From assembly GCA_035772785.1 (NCBI GenBank), contig JAOCPU010000007.1, forward strand, positions 808,944 through 872,943: a stretch of DNA of 64,000 bases, written 5' to 3'. Position 1 is the stretch's first letter; each line of letters opens with the position of its first letter. This DNA comes from Phlebiopsis flavidoalba. Taxonomy: Eukaryota; Basidiomycota; Agaricomycetes; Polyporales; Phanerochaetaceae. Positions 22,785 through 34,399 of this stretch are shown here, piece after piece. Under the pieces are notes generated by a model. The model did not search any database. It saw only the letters and a program-made list of their open reading frames with translations, and had not been told where the DNA came from. A program made the position numbers and the translations under genes.

Positions 22785-25700
22785 ATGAAGTTCAGGTGTG
22801 CAATTTGTGTTCATTGATTGGGTTTTTTCTTATGCCTACCCGATTGTACAGCTCTTTCACTCAAGTTCAACGCCGTCTCGGAATGGTGGGATGAAAATAT
22901 ATTGCGTAAGCGAGGTTATGTGTCGTGTGCCTCGTTATATATGTCATATAAATTTTGTTTCCAGTTATGACACACACTTAAGAAGTACGTTTATCAGCTG
23001 GAGAAGCAGGCAGCTGGCTTGCGGGGATGTTGTCACGACGCATTGGACACCGCACCAAAGTGACAAGCACGCTCACTATGCCTGGGCGGACAACACGACC
23101 GCCGGCCTCACCGACCGCCATGTTATCCCCCCAACACGACGCATCCCTGGATTCTGACCGCACGTCGCACTACTAATGAAAGGATATCTATTCTTCGACG
23201 GAATGCAGGAGAAGCGACCTTTTTGAAAGAAGTCGAAAACCTGAAAGACCATCGTGGAGAAGCAGGAAGGGAACTATGGTCGCAACCAGATTCGAGGACA
23301 CCAGTACGAAGATCACGACTATGGTGACGAGGACGCAGATGAAGACGACGATGAGTTTTGGTCCTCTCATTCAGTAGTCACGTAGAGCTAACTTGTGGTC
23401 TCGTTTCAACCAGCGAACAAGAGGCAGAGGTCTCTTTCCGACGTCCACAGACGAATCGGTGAAGCAAATCTGTTCGTTAGAGCTTCGACATCGTTTGTAG
23501 TGAGCTGAATTATTGCGCAGGTCACAGTAACCGACGAGCGGATAGACCTGCAAACCGTCGGTACAGCATCGGTATCAGAGAGGCCTGGGGAGGAGTATCG
23601 TCCAATGAAGACAATATGGATCTAGAAGCGAGTCATTGCTTCCCTGAGTTCTCAGACAGGGCACAAGATTCGAACGTTCTTCCCAGTATTGCTGCCAAGC
23701 ACCTGCGGGACCGGAAGAGGTGTTGGCCGTTCTCCCATTTTGCCGGTCGGGCAGTCACGTACCGCCCCGCAGCTGGCCAAAAGATATTTACGGGCAGCGG
23801 ATATGTGTCAACGTCCAGGCGAGAGACTCTAGAGGCCGAGGAAACGCATTTGTGTGACCGCCCGTAGGCGCCTATGCTATGGACAGTCATCAATCTCGTG
23901 ATGGGTGGCGAAAAGTAGCGGCATGATCACGAACCTTTACTTGTCCTGCCAACCTCCCCTTCCGATCCTAACATGGAGCTCAACTATTCAGGGGGCTTCC
24001 GGGGTAAGGATTTTTTAAAAGAGTAGGGTGGCTCACTATATAAGCAGATGCATTTCCAATTTGGACTGAAGGCCTTTGCTCATGGAGGTTAACGACAAAT
24101 GTGAACTGGCGAAAGCGACGTTGGGGTATTCTGAAGCCTACTGACCATCAGGAAGAACTGTCCCCCGCGATGCTGGAAACAGCACGGGTCCAACTAGTAG
24201 CATAAGAGACCGCGTACCTGCTCACGAAGTATTTGAACGAGGCGCCGCCCATTCACCCACCAACAAGCGAAAGACACGAGACTCAACTCTGCAATTGACA
24301 CGGCTCACATCGCTCTACGCTCGCATATGTTTTTCGAAGGGAGGACGCGTCTTGCCGCGAGTACGGGAAAAGGGGATCGACCTGAAGATGGAATCAACGT
24401 CGAGCATATAGCATGGGAACGCGACACCGTCTGGCGGCAGATGATCGGGCAAGCACGTCCGCGTGAGGGGGGAGAACGAAGGCACCGTGCGCACATTGGG
24501 AGGAACCCTTCTCCTCGAGCCAGATAAGGGCTTGGTCGACGTCAAGACCCCAGTCGGACACATTAAGGTTCAACGCGAAAGCACCTGTTCCTCATCCTCT
24601 CCGTCAACGACCTTCATCGTCTTGCTGAATGTGACGGTCATCGATCAGGTGGAAGCAAACCGATGCTTCGCCATCCTCATTTTCGCGACGTTGATGTGGG
24701 CGACAGAGGCAATCCCGCTGTTTGTCACGTCAATGTTCATGTCCATATGCTCTTAGTCCACGCTGCGTGTCATCCGAAATGCGGACGATGAACGGTTATC
24801 AAACGCCAGATGCCACCGAAAGTGAGCACTGATTTTCTCTGTGTTGTAGGATAGAAACTAATCACGCCTCCATGGCTAGATGGGGATCTTCTTCAGTGAT
24901 GTGGGGTTCTCCCCGACTATCATGCTTCTTAGATCGGTGGCTTCACTATCGCTCGCGGGCGAAACTGAGCAAGGGGAAAAAAAACTAACATACGAATCGG
25001 CGTCCTCATAACCCGAGTATGGTGAGTCTTGCTGGGACAAAGCCTAGTGTGGTCCTGTTGTGCATCTTATGGGTGTCGACCGATCGCTATGCTTTGCTAG
25101 TATGTGGATCAGGTATGTTGTCTGTTTTTGCTGTGTTGTCCCTGCCAGAGATGTCTACCCGCGCGCACAGTAACGTCTCTCTGAGGCGCCGACGCTATGC
25201 TTTACGCTAATTAAGGCAAGAGCCCCGACTCCAACAGTACAATGGTGTGCACTAACCTTTTTTTCTGCTATTAGCCCATCTTGAGGACACTCCCGCCGAA
25301 ATTCGAACTTCGCGGCCATGTCGCATTGTAAGGTCACCTACATTTCTTACTCGTATGAAGACTCACAGTGTGTAGCTCGCGACATTGCTCTTTTTGATTG
25401 CGAGGCGAACATCGGCGGCCAAAAGTTTCGCGCCATTTCTTCTTCGCCCCAAAATCTCATCGCAATTCACGAGATGGACCCACCATTGGACTGGGGCAAG
25501 TGGTTCGCCGTAGCACTTCCGGTGTCCGCGATCTCCATCGTTTTTCATCTGGCTGCTTCTGCTCGTCCTCGTACCGCCCCGCGCGTATCCTTACTGCACC
25601 CCCTCCCGATGGTGAAGGCGAGATTGAGATCAAGCCCCGTCAGGCCAACGCGGGATGCCTTCACCTTGAAGCAGTACTAGGGTCTGCTTCGTGTGCATTG

Positions 25701-26562
25701 TCCACAATCGTGCTCTGGTGTGTCGAGCACTCGATCGAGCAAATACGTCGGTGACATGGGTGTCATCGCGACGATCATTCCCATTGTGGCATTCTTGGGG
25801 CTCCAGCGGGTGTACTCAAGAAGGTAGGGCACTTTGGTTCATCCACTTAAACCCACCCCACCGACGATCCCTTTCTCTAGGACTTGAACTTTGATCAGTT
25901 TCTTGGTGGACCGTTTGTATTCCTTGCGATGGGTGGAATCTCTCTAGGCAAAGGGGCGTCACATCCAGTGGCCTGCTTGAGGTCATGGACGACATCATCC
26001 GTGACATGGTCGACGGCCTTACAGAATACACGGTTGTCCCTCGGTTCTGTCTGTGTATAGTTCTGGTGAGCCGCGTTCCTCTCATCGACAACTCTTAGCT
26101 AACCGCCACACACCCAGGTGGTCTCCACTTTCATCAGCCACACCATTGCAAGCGTGCTCTTGGTGCCAATCGCCGCAGGAGTAGTTGGAAACAAGATGGA
26201 CGGACAGCCCAGGAACCTCTTGAATCTTCCTTACGGCATCTCATCCTGCTCTGCCGGAATGGGCATGCCCGTGTCTGGGTTCCCCAACCAGACTGCAGTA
26301 AGCACTCGCTGTTTCGAATCCACGCGGCATACTAACGGCATGTCATCACGGGGGGGTGCCAACTCAAGAAGACGACATGGGCCAACTCTATCTCACAAAT
26401 ATTGATTTCCTGAAGAACGGGTGTACCCGCCATTAATCATCGCTACGATGGTGAGTTTTGCAAAAAGATTTGCTGCGCGCATCGCGCGCTGAGTTTGGCT
26501 TGATTAGGTTTGTGTCTACGGTCGGATACCTCCTCATGAAGGTCTATGTAAGGTGTGTTTAA
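22785..26562 (+). CDS. SPX-domain low-affinity phosphate/anion permease (Pho87/Pho90/Pho91 type)
   Basis: An inorganic phosphate transporter of the divalent anion:Na+ symporter family with an N-terminal SPX domain that senses inositol pyrophosphates. MKF (ATG 22785) is followed by an intron and the SPX start LKFNAVSEWWDE, YQLEKQAA, then SFFD (23200s), VELNYSGFR-like (23970-24000) and EHIAWERDTVWRQM (24400-24430). The permease half reads TTFIVLLNVTVIDQVEANRC, FAILIFATLMWATEAIPLFV, LSLAGTKPSVVLLC, SSPQNLIAIHEMDPPLDWGK, WFAVALPVSAISIVF, FVFLAMGGISLGKG-like, VVSTFISHTIASVLLVPIAA, and SAGMGMPVSGFPNQT, then NIDFLKNG and VSTVGYLLMKVY before the stop. SPQN and GMPVSGFPN are hairpin/substrate motifs of the family. 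Many introns and frameshifts occur, so internal exon limits are not given. The membrane (plasma or vacuolar) cannot be told from sequence. Confidence 0.88.
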
Positions 26563-26863
26563 CATGTGATGCACTGGGTGTCCACCGCTGACATGTCCCC
26601 CGAGTGTTTGATTGCTTTCTTTGGGTTTTATAGTAAAGATCTTTCGCTGTAGATATACACTTCATGTTTAAATGGACACATGATATGCGCGCACACTAAG
26701 TACGAGAGTCTGAGGACTGCTTCAGATTGAATACACATATCACAGCTGTAATATGTATAATGATACAGAGCGCACAACAGACAGACAAACACAGAGCGAG
26801 TACATCGTTACAAGGTCGTGATTAGTCGTGAGTGGTCGTAAAGGTCGTAGAGTTATGATGTCG
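26563..26863. other. intergenic, AT-rich 3' flank between convergent genes
   Basis: Some 300 nt of more A+T-rich DNA between the ends of the SPX permease (+) and the SAM-domain gene (-). It contains TATA-, TGTA- and AATACA-rich patches typical of fungal 3' UTR/polyadenylation regions. No gene. Confidence 0.45.
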
Positions 26864-28975
26864 TTACGAGAGGGCGGAGAAAGGCGGGTAGCGGGACCAA
26901 ACGATGTAAACAAAGAGTAGCTTCAAGCCCGTCGGGTGGCAGCCTTTCTTGAGCATGAGTCGCAGAAAACAACGGCGCAGACAACCGAGTCCCACGAGCA
27001 GGACGTACTGCAGGGACTTCTGACATGGAAGATGGTCCGTCAAAGTCTGTGCCCTGCTGTGTGCGAGCATTGGCACGAGTTCGGGAGTTAGAACGACGAC
27101 GTGAACCGAAGAGGGCCCGCCTGAGCATAGAAGGCACAAACGCTGGCCCGACGAACACCAGCTTTGACACGAGCATCGTGGCGGGACCCTGCATCTTTGG
27201 ACCAGACCCAGGGATCTCTTCTTCCCTGTCGAGGAACTGCGAGGGTGCAGTTCTGCACCTGCACATCCGCCACCGGCTGCACTTGTGGGACTTGTCGCGA
27301 TTCATCCTGCTCGAGCTGGATCAGCTTGAGCTCTGCGTCCTCAGCCCGTTTTTTGTACATGTCGACGAGCGCCCGGGCCGTCTGCAGCTCAGCTTCAAGT
27401 TGACGGTACGGCAAGTCAACGTCAGGTTCCAGCTCCGGTGTCGAGAGTGGTGTCTGGACGATGTCCTCGACCTCTTCGTGGAGTTTGAGCGGCGGGGCAC
27501 CGTCCTCAACCTCTGGCACGACTCCAGCAGCTCTGCAGCGTGCTGTTCGGCCGCGGGAGCAAACACTGCGGTGACGACCCTGCGCTCCATCTGTCTCTTC
27601 GCCACGGAGCCACGCTTTGAGCGACTGCATCCACGCGCCCCGATCGACGACTGCAGCCTTGGTCGGGGTGAGGTCCTCTGCACCGTGCTCCGAGACTCGC
27701 TTGACTGTGACACCGGGGCCCCATGTCGTCAAACGCTTCCCATGCTCTCGCGCCCCAGGTCCCCGACGATTCAGTCTCGGCAAGGAGTGCCTCCCACGGT
27801 GGGCTCTTCCGCGGAAGACGCAGCTTCTTGTGCAGCACTTGCCTCTATGGGACTCGCGATGCTGGGAACGTCGTCGACGGCGTTCTCATGGGGGGGGGGG
27901 GGGGGGGGCATGGCGTTCTCGGCCAACCACTGCTTGAGCACTGGGCGGTCCGGCCGGCCGCCGCCCATGTCTTCCGCGCCGCTCTCGGAGCTGAAGCTGC
28001 CGCTTCGCTCAAGGACTCGACCATCCCGCGGACACGCCCACGGACACGCCTTCGCTTTGCGTAGCTGACGTCTTTCGTCGTCCGTGAGCTCGACGGAGCT
28101 GGATGAAGAATCATACATCGGGGGGAGAAAGGCTGCGAGGGGAGCGACGACGAATGGGAGCCTACTGTGGCGGCGAGTCGGTTCCTGCACGCCCAAATTC
28201 TGCCCTTGATGACGCTCTGACGGAGGTTACGTGAAGCGAGGAGAAGAGCCTCGCGCCATGAGACATCAATGCCCATGTCTGCAAGCAGTCAGCACAGTGA
28301 TGTGAGAGAGTGTGCGGACAGTACGTACGTAGCCATGTCCTCTTCATCATTAGCCGTAAGAAGACACGCCCACTCATCTTTGTGCTACTGGACAAATCCA
28401 CTATGCCAAGAATCGTGGAGGGCGGGAGATCCACCCTCTCCTCTGCATCCGAGTCCCGTTTCCGAGCGTGGCAAACAAGTAAGAAGAGAGTTGTGATGGA
28501 GTCCAGAGCTTGGGATTTTGGCGGGAGATCCCCCACAGACGTAACTCCAGAAGGAAGATTACTCCCTGTGACGTTGGGAGGAAGAGTCTCCGCTCGCCGC
28601 CGCGGAGGTAATCGCCGGCGTAGGGCTACCCCCTGTGTGCGTCGAGTACACCGTTGAGGAAGCTGGAAGGCACGGGCAGGGGCTGCGGGGAGCCAAATTC
28701 GTCAAAGTAGGAATCGTTCAGAGACTGAGTGTGCTTGTGGCCTCGACGACAGGCATCTTTGCGGCTGTAGTAGAACTTGATGAGATGGGAACGTAGTGGT
28801 GTCTGCTGGTCGCTGAGTTGTGCCCAGACGAATCCGGGATCGGGTAAGTAGCCGGTAGATGTTGTCCGTATGGCGTATGGGAGTGGGGATTCGGCTTTAC
28901 AGGAGTGTTCTGATTCGTGTTATGAAAGCTGGGAATTGCAGGCGAAGAAGGGACTGTCGGCTTGACTGTAGCCAT
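26864..28975 (-). CDS. SAM-domain, coiled-coil protein with a C-terminal membrane segment
   Basis: ATG at 28975: MATVKPTVPSSPAIPSFHNT, a Ser/Pro/His-rich N-terminus, then SLNDSYFDEFGSPQPLPVPS. A SAM domain follows in pieces: WTPSQLSSYL (28510), the acidic DAEERVDLPPSTI (28425), VTGRVFLRL (28350), NDEDMAT and MGIDVSWREALLLASRNLRQ (28215-28276). Next come a Ser/Asp region (MYDSSSSSVELTDDERRQLR), a Pro run encoded by G19 on the plus strand (27890-27908), and a coiled coil QLEAELQTARALVDMYKKRA / EDAELKLIQLEQDE (27310-27400). The end has a hydrophobic helix (LQYVLLVGLGLCAVVF-like, about 26960-27000) and a short tail. SAM domains mediate oligomerisation or signalling; the architecture suggests a tail-anchored scaffold. 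No named orthologue is claimed. Several frameshifts; the stop at 26864 is one of two close options. Confidence 0.72.
27890..27908. repeat. G19 homopolymer inside the SAM-domain gene
   Basis: Nineteen G in a row on the plus strand, encoding part of a Pro run (ENAMPPPPPP) on the coding minus strand. Length of such a run is unreliable in any sequencing method and it coincides with a change of frame. Confidence 0.9.
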
Positions 28976-31900
28976 CGTAGCAGGATCAGGTCAAGATGGG
29001 CTGAGCGAGGCGAATTATAGCCCGCTTAGAGCTCAAGTGCACAAAGAGTGAATAGTGTTGTATGGTCCCCTTATAATCACGCGCATACAAGGGGTTGTTT
29101 ATGTCAGAGTGACGCTATGGTCACGTTGAGCTAAACAAAGTGCATCGAGCTGAGGAGGAGTACTTACCAACATCGCCCGAGACCGCGTCGCTTAGAGCGT
29201 GTAATCACACGTCGATGTCAGGGACAAAAAAAAACAGTAAGTAAAGACAGAACAAGCTAGTTTTCAATGTTGATCATCCGGGTCGTCACAGGGCGTAAGG
29301 GTATATTTACAGAGCAGTGAAGGCAGAGCGTCGCGATCGAAAGGCGAGGTTGCAACGCTCGTTGTTGGCCTGCCGAGCGCGCGGGACAGAGCGTCCGTGA
29401 CAGAGTCTTAGATGTGACATAACGTCACTTTCACTCCTGACCGCTTTCCGGTAAACGTCGTGGATCGTAGGTGAGTGTGCTCGCGGATGGTGCCAAGTAT
29501 TGACCTCGTCTCATCCCGTCGCAGACAGTGGAGCGGCGCGTGTCTGTTTATCACATCTCTTTCTCTCAGCTTGGGTGTTTGGACACCGTGTCCAACAAGT
29601 TGCCAATGGGTTTGGCACCGTGATATGCCAAGGGTCAAGTGGGAACATGGAAGACTCTGCTCTTGTTTACGGCTGTGTGATATCAGGCCACGCATCACCA
29701 GTTGGATGGGCTCGCAGGTTGGTAGGTCTCTTTCGAGTCCACGAGAAGGCAGACAGTCCACGAGGCAAGCACCAACATCCGTTCTGTCGCGAAAAGGTTG
29801 AGATCTGGGCTACTGAATGTGTTTTCTCACAGGCCTGGCACTCGGCACACGGGCGCGGGCGGGCGACCTGAAAGGCTATTTCCTCTGCGAGTACCAAGGT
29901 TTTTTAAGCTGCGCCACCGTTTCTCAGGCCAAAGTGCCAACCGTGCTGCCTGCACCATGCGGGACACTGTCATGGCCCAGGTTTCATCTGCGACCCAGAG
30001 CTCCGGACTTGCGTCGGGGTGGAATAAACCTCGCGAAAGCGCACTCTTCACCCGTGTGAGTGTTTACGCCATCCAAAACCCCCGTGTATAGAACTAGGTT
30101 TGGCTTCTGTCGCCCCGTCTCGAGGCTGATTGTTGATTCGACACGACCCGCCCCGCCGATACCTATCGCCCAGTGTCAGTCCTCGAAATTGAACTTTCTC
30201 TATGCGCATGCGCTCCTCGCCCGCTCTTGCATTAGCGCTTGCTACCGCCATCCCTGGGTTCCACGGTATTTCCCACGGTATTCGACTCTATCCCCAGGGG
30301 GTCCCGCCCGTGGTGCTGATAGATGAACCCTCAATGATAACTTCATATGTGAAGCTGTTAGGATCGCGAGGAGCTCCGCTGGTCCAGCACTTGCGAGACT
30401 GGCGTCTGTGGGACTCACTCTTTCACATGTTGTGGATAAGGCTGGAGGCCGATCCTTGCGTGGGCACTTGCAAAAGCATTCTCAACCGAGGTCTGCAGTG
30501 AACAGGTGATGACTGGACTCTGTTTGTAGATCCCGCCTAGACAAGACGTGGGGCCTCGATGTCCTCCGGCGTCGAGCCAAGGTCAGATGTGCGCCCCTGA
30601 GCTTCCATCTGTGTCTAATAAATACGTTTGTCACATTTGTTTCTGTCGCAGATGATTATGGACTATCATCCCTAGTTTGGGCGTCGAGTCGAAGGCGACG
30701 GCCGTGCAGGGCTCGGGATGCCGGGTCATCTGTGAGGCTCTTTCCTCCACGGCTTCGTCTAATTGAATCCCTCGAGCTCGACGCGGACCGCTGGTTAGCC
30801 CACGAATGCCGTCAAGATGCTTCTGGGACGGTCCGCGGGGGGCGCGACAGGCGTAGGTAGAAGGTATTACGTGACGTCTGTCCACGCCAGGCGTACAATG
30901 CGTGCCCTCCGTTTTGCTATCGGTTCTGTGGGGAAACGCTGATGGTCATTGGAGCGATCGAGGACCTTGGACGTGCCACCATGCCATAAACCGACTGGAC
31001 TATCAAGGTTTCCGTACTGCAACGCTCCAGATGGCCCCACGGGTGCAAGTGGTGCGGCGTATTCGCATCAGCGCATCGTTGCCCTCTTGGCGGTGTGGCC
31101 AACGCCTTGCAACGATCGTGTCGACTCGTACGCTCGCCAGGCCGCGCAGAAGCGCAACACTACCCATACCAAACGTGTTATTTCGCTCGCTCCTTCCGAA
31201 GTTGGTGTCTTCTTCGACGTTCTCATGGAGTAGGTTACCACTACAATCAATTGGCCCGCTCCGATCGGGGGAATGGTAAACTGAATAGCAGGGCTTCTCG
31301 CGCCTGATAAATGCATGGCTGAAGGATATACAAGCAAAAAGGGTGCTATGCTGCAAAACCGTGGCTAGAACATAAGGACCCTTAACGCGTTTCGAAAGAA
31401 CGCATTTTAGGTTCCCGCATTAACAAGCCCAAAGGGGTGCGACTTGTGCTACCGTTTAGAGGCGGTAAAACACGGCGTGTCAATGCGAGCCGCTACGAGG
31501 CGAAGCTTCAAATCGTCGCCCAGAACGCACCGTGGCGGCACCGCACGGGGGACGTGATGCTCACGAACGGCGGGAGCACGCACAGAGTTTGCCCATCAAG
31601 CCCCGTCGTCCAGCGGGGGGCTTCGGGAGCCGATGATATGCGGGCGACGACGATTCGTGCTCGAACCCGACGTTCGACGCCAAAGTGGCTCACTTATGGG
31701 GGGGCCGGGATGATCAGCAGCTCACGGGGAAAAGGTTCGCCATTGCGCCTGACTACACCGATCCTTAAATTCTCTCTCTTCCGGGCGCTCTCTCGTAGCA
31801 ACGCTACCCCCTGCGCAGCGAGAGGGCGGGGTGCAGAGGCCATGTTGGCTCAGGGGCCTGTAATCAAAAGCGGCTCAGGGGCGCGGTCTCCCGAGGGCAG

Positions 31901-34399
31901 CAGACAGGGGACCTGCTAACATAGCTTCCCTCGCACAGACCATCGGAGATTGATCTGCGCTCGAGTTTGGTGGCCGCGCGCTAGAGGCGCTTGGGCATGG
32001 GTCCGCGCTATCATTAATTGTGTCGGCAACGAAACGCAAAACAAACAGACGCAGTTCCTGGTGCACGATGTGTAGCCATTGCTCTGTGCACCCTCGGCGC
32101 GAGCGGAGAGGACATGGGGAGGACGGGCCCGAGGGGCCGGTCCGAGGGGCGAGGACAGTAAGTGTCAGGACTGTGCGAATCGCCCAGTGGCGTACGCCGG
32201 CTTTGTCGCGCCACCTGCGAGCGACCGGCCCCCCTTCTATTGCGCAAAAATATACCGTAAACCGTGTTCGCCTTGAGCCTGACCGAGCCCCCGAGTGTGT
32301 TCCTATAGCCTGGCCGTCTGATTTGGTCTTCACCACAGCACAATTGTCGTATCGGCATGCCTTTTTGGCGTATTGATTCAACAGTATGTACATTTGCGAA
32401 AATGAAAACGGAAAGAAAAGAAGCCCGGCTTCGAGGAGCATGCTGCGCACGGAGCAGATTAGTAGGGTGTAGTAAATTGAGGCGTGCATGCCAGGACGTG
32501 CGGACATGGTAGAAATGGTAGGCGAGGTACACGATTGAGGGGGGGGATGTTAGCGAGCCCGAGGGTTTCTGGCCCCTCGCCCGCTCTGCGAGCAGAAAAG
32601 AAGGGGATAGATCGCAGCCTATCGTGTGCGGGGTACTAGCTATAAACAAGCACTATAGAGAAACGCAGTCGTGCAGAAAATGAACATCCCCTCCCCTACC
32701 AGGCTGCCAAGCTCGGTCTCGGCTCTTAGACACACATGCGCTTCCCTCCGGCGCCTGCGTTAGGGGGGGCCTCAGGAAGCGCGCGAGCACGATGCGCATC
32801 GTTCATGGTAGCGCGCCTTGACGCACCGCACCGCATGGCGTGCCGCCTAGGAACGTTGTCAGCGAAAAGGTGGACGGCACCCGGCCACGCGCGCGGCGTC
32901 GTCGACGGAACGGCCAGGAGAGGGTGTGATGAGGCACGGCGAAATGGGGCCTGTCGATCGAGGCTGTTGGGCGGGCTGCCTGTGGCCCGTCGACGGTCGA
33001 CGCCGAGTAGGTGTTGAGGAGAAAACGAAGGGCGAGCGGGTGTCAAGCGTTTCATGTATACATTATTTTGGCAAGATGCCCAATTTAAGAGAATGTGCTG
33101 CACTATCCGACGGCAAAGGAGCACTCATGAGTCAGCACCTTCTTGCATGACGCATTGTAAGGCCGGCGCCATGAGGCAGTGGTATGTCCGAGGCGGCGTG
33201 CGGGCGCGCGCATAGAGGAAATCCCTCTCCGTTCATCATCCGGAGATTGTAGAACGGCGCAGGGGGGGGGGGGGAAACTCCGAGACGGACCTGAATCGTC
33301 CTGAAAGTCCGCACTTGAGATGGTCAACTCAGGGCCCGCTGAATGGGGCGCAAGCCGTCCACGACGCCTGCGCGCGCCGGACATGTATCTCGCGAGGTTC
33401 AGATAACGGGGTCTGCGTATTAGGCGCCCAGCTTGATTGTTTTTCGGGGGACGCCTCACATGGGGCGAGCCCGCACAGATGGGCGTGTGTCGCGTACGGG
33501 CGGCGCGGTGGTGGTAGCACTGGGTTGCAGCGCTGGCCCGCGCTCGAGGTGATGCTGGCGTACGGCGAGTGTACCGTCGGCTGCTGGAGGACGGGGCACT
33601 TAGCGCAACCCTCCGACGGGGCTAGGCTGGAGACGACGTCGACGGCGGGAAGCTGGACGGTTGTACGGCATGTGCAGCTGCAGCAGGCGAGCCAGCTGCT
33701 GGCCACTTGGACGCCACGGTCCCGATCATGGGCGTACGACGCGGCTCGTAGGTGAAAGGCGGGTCATCGCGCACGTGTGGGCTGTCAGCGTGGACGGTTG
33801 TCGGAGGAGATATTACGGTCAGTCTTGCGTGGCATCGGTGGAGACGCAGATATTGTAGCCGTAGGGTGCCGACGAGCTCTGCGCCTGCCTTGTGACCAGG
33901 CAGGCCAAAACCTGTCCATACCTGGTTGGTCTGGGGAAAGGACACGTGCGGGAAGGGTCGGGCTGGGAGAGTATGCTATTTTAGAACACGCCCTGTGCGA
34001 GGGAACGAAGGACCCCGAGAGTCAGAGGTGAGCTGCAGTGTGAGGGGCAGGCATGCGCGGAGCGGGGGAGAAAAGGTCAGATGGAGGATGACGGGAACGG
34101 TTCCTAAATCTCAAAACGCCATGGCGGCCTGTTCGCATATTCGGGCACACATGTTACAACAAGAAGCCGCAAGAGTTCCGCGAGCCGGGCGAGGAGAGAG
34201 GGCTCCTATCTGGCAGGACGATCCGAGAATAGAATTGAAAACGGAGGAACAGTTTACTCGTTACCGCTGATACGAACAGTTGCCAGATTTTGGGTTAGGT
34301 CGATGGCGAAAATGCAATCTCGAGGGAGACAACAGCCTCGGCTCCTCGGCTAGATCCAGGAATTAGGGGCACTGATCGTAGACCGCGCTCTTTGTGGCA
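28976..34399. other. 5.4-kb region without a recognisable gene
   Basis: Only fragments can be listed. Plus strand: FGHRVQQVANGFGTVICQGS with GNMEDSALVYGCVISGHASP (about 29575-29700) and GVPPVVLIDEPSMITSYVKL (about 30295-30355). Minus strand: Pro/Ser-rich coding-like sequence at about 33100-33945 (SNKWPAAGSPAAAAHAVQPS type, and YATHAHLCGLAPCEASPEKQ), and a basic/Pro piece at 32726-33124 ending GKRMCV. None matches a family I know. G13 lies at 33262-33274. I saw no terminal repeats or transposon domains. It may hold one or two fast-evolving genes. Confidence 0.3.
33103..33945 (-). CDS. possible Ser/Pro-rich hypothetical protein
   Basis: Across this span the minus strand gives continuous low-complexity, Ser/Pro/Ala-rich sequence when frames are swapped twice: FPQTNQVWTGFGLPGHKAGA, DDPPFTYEPRRTPMIGTVAS, PSSFPPSTSSPA, then QLPAVDVVSSLAPSE, LPPPRRPYATHAHLCGL, PEKQSSWAPNTQTPLSEP and, lower down, PPPPAPFYNLRMMNGEGFPL. 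G13 at 33262-33274 encodes part of the Pro run. Composition resembles disordered fungal regulatory proteins, but no domain supports it, and GC-rich DNA can mimic such sequence. Limits are the readable span, not proven ends. Confidence 0.3.

Noticed and set aside
27025..28068. 347-codon stop-free stretch on the plus strand
   Set aside because: It is antisense to the SAM/coiled-coil gene, whose minus-strand pieces show a coiled coil and a SAM domain; the plus reading has no family signal.
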